The notes under the pieces were generated by a model. It was not told the origin of the DNA. It worked only from the letters and a program-made list of their open reading frames with translations, and did not search any database. Below are positions 35,313-36,301 of a stretch of 36,301 nucleotides of DNA, in pieces (positions within the stretch are counted from its first letter, which is position 1; every line of letters starts with the position of its first letter). The DNA comes from an uncultured Granulosicoccaceae bacterium (GTDB lineage Bacteria; Pseudomonadota; Gammaproteobacteria; CALCKW01): positions 1 to 36,301 of the forward strand of contig CALAMQ010000053.1 of the NCBI GenBank assembly GCA_937925815.1, in the 5' to 3' direction. Both the position numbers and the translations under genes were made by a program.

Positions 35313-35486
35313 TCACCCTTCGGGCGTCGCTCTGCTCCGTCCACCGAGCAGTGCTGGGTGTCGAACCCTCTTTCGGATTCGACACCCTCTCTCTTGTGAG
35401 ATTGTCGCGTTGTTTTGCGCTTGGGGGGCCCGGCATTCTGTGCGGGCTGGGATAATGGCGGAGGCTGGGTAGGTCGGGATTGATTT

Positions 35487-35506
35487 GGAAACGCTAAGGC
35501 GTTTCC
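35487..35506 (-). other. Hairpin in repeat copy A
   Basis: Minus-strand GGAAACGC and GCGTTTCC form a perfect 8-bp stem with loop CTTA. Compared with copy B, one pair has changed from A-T to G-C, which keeps the stem. Confidence 0.65.
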
Positions 35507-35650
35507 TCACCCTACGGGCGTCGCTTTGCTCCGTCCACCGAGCGGTGCTCGGTGTCGAACCCTCTTTCGGGTTCGAACCCTCTCTCTTTTCGGGTAAGTC
35601 GCGCTGATTAGCTTCTCAGGTGACGTTGAGAGATGCGCAGGTGTTGGGGA

Positions 35651-35743
35651 TGGCGGAGAGAGAGGGATTCGAACCCTCGATGGAGCTATAAACCCCATAC
35701 TCCCTTAGCAGGGGAGCGCCTTCAGCCACTCGGCCACCTCTCC
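35651..35743 (-). tRNA. tRNA-Ser (anticodon GCT)
   Basis: 93 nt on the minus strand, with encoded CCA. The acceptor arm begins GGAGAGG and ends CTCTCC-G-CCA. The D arm reads GCCGAGTGGCTGAAGGC, and the anticodon stem CTCCC/GGGAG holds loop CTGCTAA with anticodon GCT at 35709-35707, reading AGC and AGU codons. A long variable arm, as required for serine tRNAs, precedes the T arm GAGGGTTCGAATCCCTC. It lies downstream of csrA on the same strand, as in E. coli and Pseudomonas. Confidence 0.97.
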
Positions 35744-35754
35744 GTATCATGAGG

Positions 35755-35760
35755 ATTATA
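35755..35760 (-). promoter_or_regulatory. Consensus -10 element of tRNA-Ser
   Basis: The minus strand has a perfect TATAAT 11 bp before the tRNA 5' end, placing the transcript start only a few bases upstream of the mature tRNA. No good -35 match is found at 16-18 bp, so an upstream activator such as Fis, or readthrough from csrA, may contribute. Confidence 0.6.
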
Positions 35761-35831
35761 CACCATGCCGGAGGGCTGCTACAGCATCAACGGCATGTTT
35801 AAGGTGTGATTTTTTGGGGAGGGGGGAATGG

Positions 35832-35863
35832 AACAGCACCCAAGCGATTCTCGGGTGGCTGTT
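35832..35863 (-). terminator. Hairpin just after csrA
   Basis: Minus-strand AACAG-C-CACCC and GGGTGCTGTT pair with a single bulged C and an 11-nt loop, beginning right after the csrA stop. The following bases are C-rich and then A-rich, without a T run, so termination may be partial and some csrA transcripts may read into tRNA-Ser. Confidence 0.5.
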
Positions 35864-35864
35864 A

Positions 35865-36074
35865 TCAACTTGCCTGTGAGATGTCACCCGGCGGTTGATC
35901 TGCTTCTAATTGTTCTTGCTTGATGCGGTCGTAGATTTCTTCGCGGTGAACTGACACTTCCTTGGGCGCGTTGACCCCAATTCTCACCTGATTTCCTTTC
36001 ACACCCAGCACGGTCACGGTGACTTCGTCCCCGATGACCAATGTCTCACCGACCCGCCTGGTCAGAATCAACAT
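35865..36074 (-). CDS. csrA: Carbon storage regulator CsrA/RsmA
   Basis: 69 aa. The sequence [16 protein letters not shown], then [21 protein letters not shown] and the RNA-contacting [10 protein letters not shown], is unmistakable; L4 and R44-type positions that bind GGA motifs are present. CsrA is a dimeric RNA-binding protein that represses or stabilises mRNAs by covering ribosome sites. E. coli CsrA is 61 aa; the extra C-terminal residues ([12 protein letters not shown]) are common in marine relatives. AAAGGAGAG lies upstream of the ATG as a strong ribosome site. tRNA-Ser(GCT) follows. Confidence 0.97.
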   Translation of the reverse strand: MLILTRRVGETLVIGDEVTVTVLGVKGNQVRIGVNAPKEVSVHREEIYDRIKQEQLEADQPPGDISQAS

Positions 36075-36301
36075 ATCCGTACTCTCCTTTTTCGTTCTTT
36101 TTCAGCAAGCGTGGATGTCCTCTACGGATCGCTGTAGCCGCCGCTGACGGAAGCGTGGTAAATCTGTATTCGTTTGTACGCGGTCTAAGAACTGTGTCGG
36201 ACAATCGCCGGCGACCTTTAATCGTACACTTTCCAAAAACGAGACAATCGGTCACAAAAAGCTGCCAGACCGGGATAAGTGTATACCACTAGGATTTAGT
36301 T
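36075..36301 (-). promoter_or_regulatory. Upstream region of csrA
   Basis: These 227 bp contain the csrA ribosome site and presumably its promoters. On the minus strand a loose candidate -10, TACGAT, follows TTGTCT at a short 15-bp spacing. No convincing promoter or other gene was identified before the window ends. Confidence 0.3.

Larger units (their letters stand above)
35195..35590 (-). repeat. Two tandem repeats of about 194 bp downstream of tRNA-Ser
   Basis: Two similar copies, about 35195-35393 and 35394-35590, differ by scattered changes and small gaps. Matched points (GAGAGAGGG at 35393 and 35586 on the minus strand; TCGAACCCTC at 35361 and 35555) give a spacing of 193-195 bp. Each copy carries two T-arm-like boxes, a GGCATTCTGTGC block, a TGGGAT...ATGGCGGA block and a hairpin. 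They follow the tRNA-Ser gene in its direction, about 60 bp after its CCA end. E. coli tyrT has a comparable set of 178-bp repeats behind tRNA-Tyr. Open frames across the repeats have no recognisable product. Confidence 0.85.

Noticed and set aside
35119-35436. Basic 105-residue frame across the repeats, recalling the protamine-like Tpr of E. coli tyrT
   Set aside because: The frame does not persist across both copies in the same way, and no ribosome site is clear, so a protein was not called.
35195-35590. CRISPR-like or insertion-element interpretation of the repeats
   Set aside because: There are only two long copies with no regular short spacers, and no transposase or terminal inverted repeats.
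35555-35678. Integration (att) site duplication of the tRNA-Ser 3' end
   Set aside because: Copies share only about 10-11 bases of the T arm, not the full 3' end, and no integrase gene lies nearby.

Overview
The window looks like chromosomal DNA from a GC-rich, probably marine gammaproteobacterium. Supporting signs are the prfB-lysS operon with the classic RF2 frameshift, csrA followed by tRNA-Ser(GCT), RluF, full-length DsbD, a divergent ygfZ-sdh locus and OmpA-type envelope proteins. Genus is not determined; a DUF1674/SDHAF4-like sdh assembly gene, more typical of Alphaproteobacteria and mitochondria, is unusual here. No insertion sequence, prophage or CRISPR array was seen.

Layout. 1-1416: the end of an aldo/keto reductase gene, then rluF. 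1483-5109 (minus): sdhAF4-sdhC-sdhD-sdhA-sdhB, converging on rluF at a bidirectional terminator, with ygfZ (5272-6237) divergent. 6277-12153: an OmpA-like barrel protein, the prfB-lysS operon, an OmpA-family lipoprotein and a prolyl-tRNA editing protein. 12290-17849: a TVP38/TMEM64-disulfide oxidoreductase fusion, divergent recJ, and an ArnT-like glycosyltransferase. 17879-24952: a PAS-GGDEF-(degenerate EAL) protein, a class III aminotransferase, dsbD and a histidine phosphatase. 25054-29046: a GlxA/AraC regulator, a GhrA-like reductase, a lone cyclic-nucleotide-binding protein and L-serine dehydratase sdaA.

29273-35117 is the most distinctive part: a co-directional run of six genes encoding a corrinoid protein, a DUF1638 protein, a small PF13769-like protein, a MetF-like reductase, a pterin-dependent methyltransferase and a ferredoxin-ASKHA corrinoid reactivase. 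Together they make a corrinoid methyl-transfer route that could move a methyl group from an unknown donor to tetrahydrofolate and oxidise it. The substrate-specific methyltransferase (MttB type) is absent. Nearby sdaA, the GhrA-like gene and the GlxA-type regulator fit a C1/serine/glyoxylate theme, but that link is inferred.

35195-36074 (minus): csrA, then tRNA-Ser(GCT), then two roughly 194-bp tandem repeats. These carry T-arm-like boxes and a hairpin whose base changes favour transcription from the tRNA strand, an arrangement like the repeats behind E. coli tyrT.

Start codons were chosen from Shine-Dalgarno sequences, family length and alignment to remembered homologues; several are GTG or TTG. 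Family assignments come from motif recognition, not database searches.
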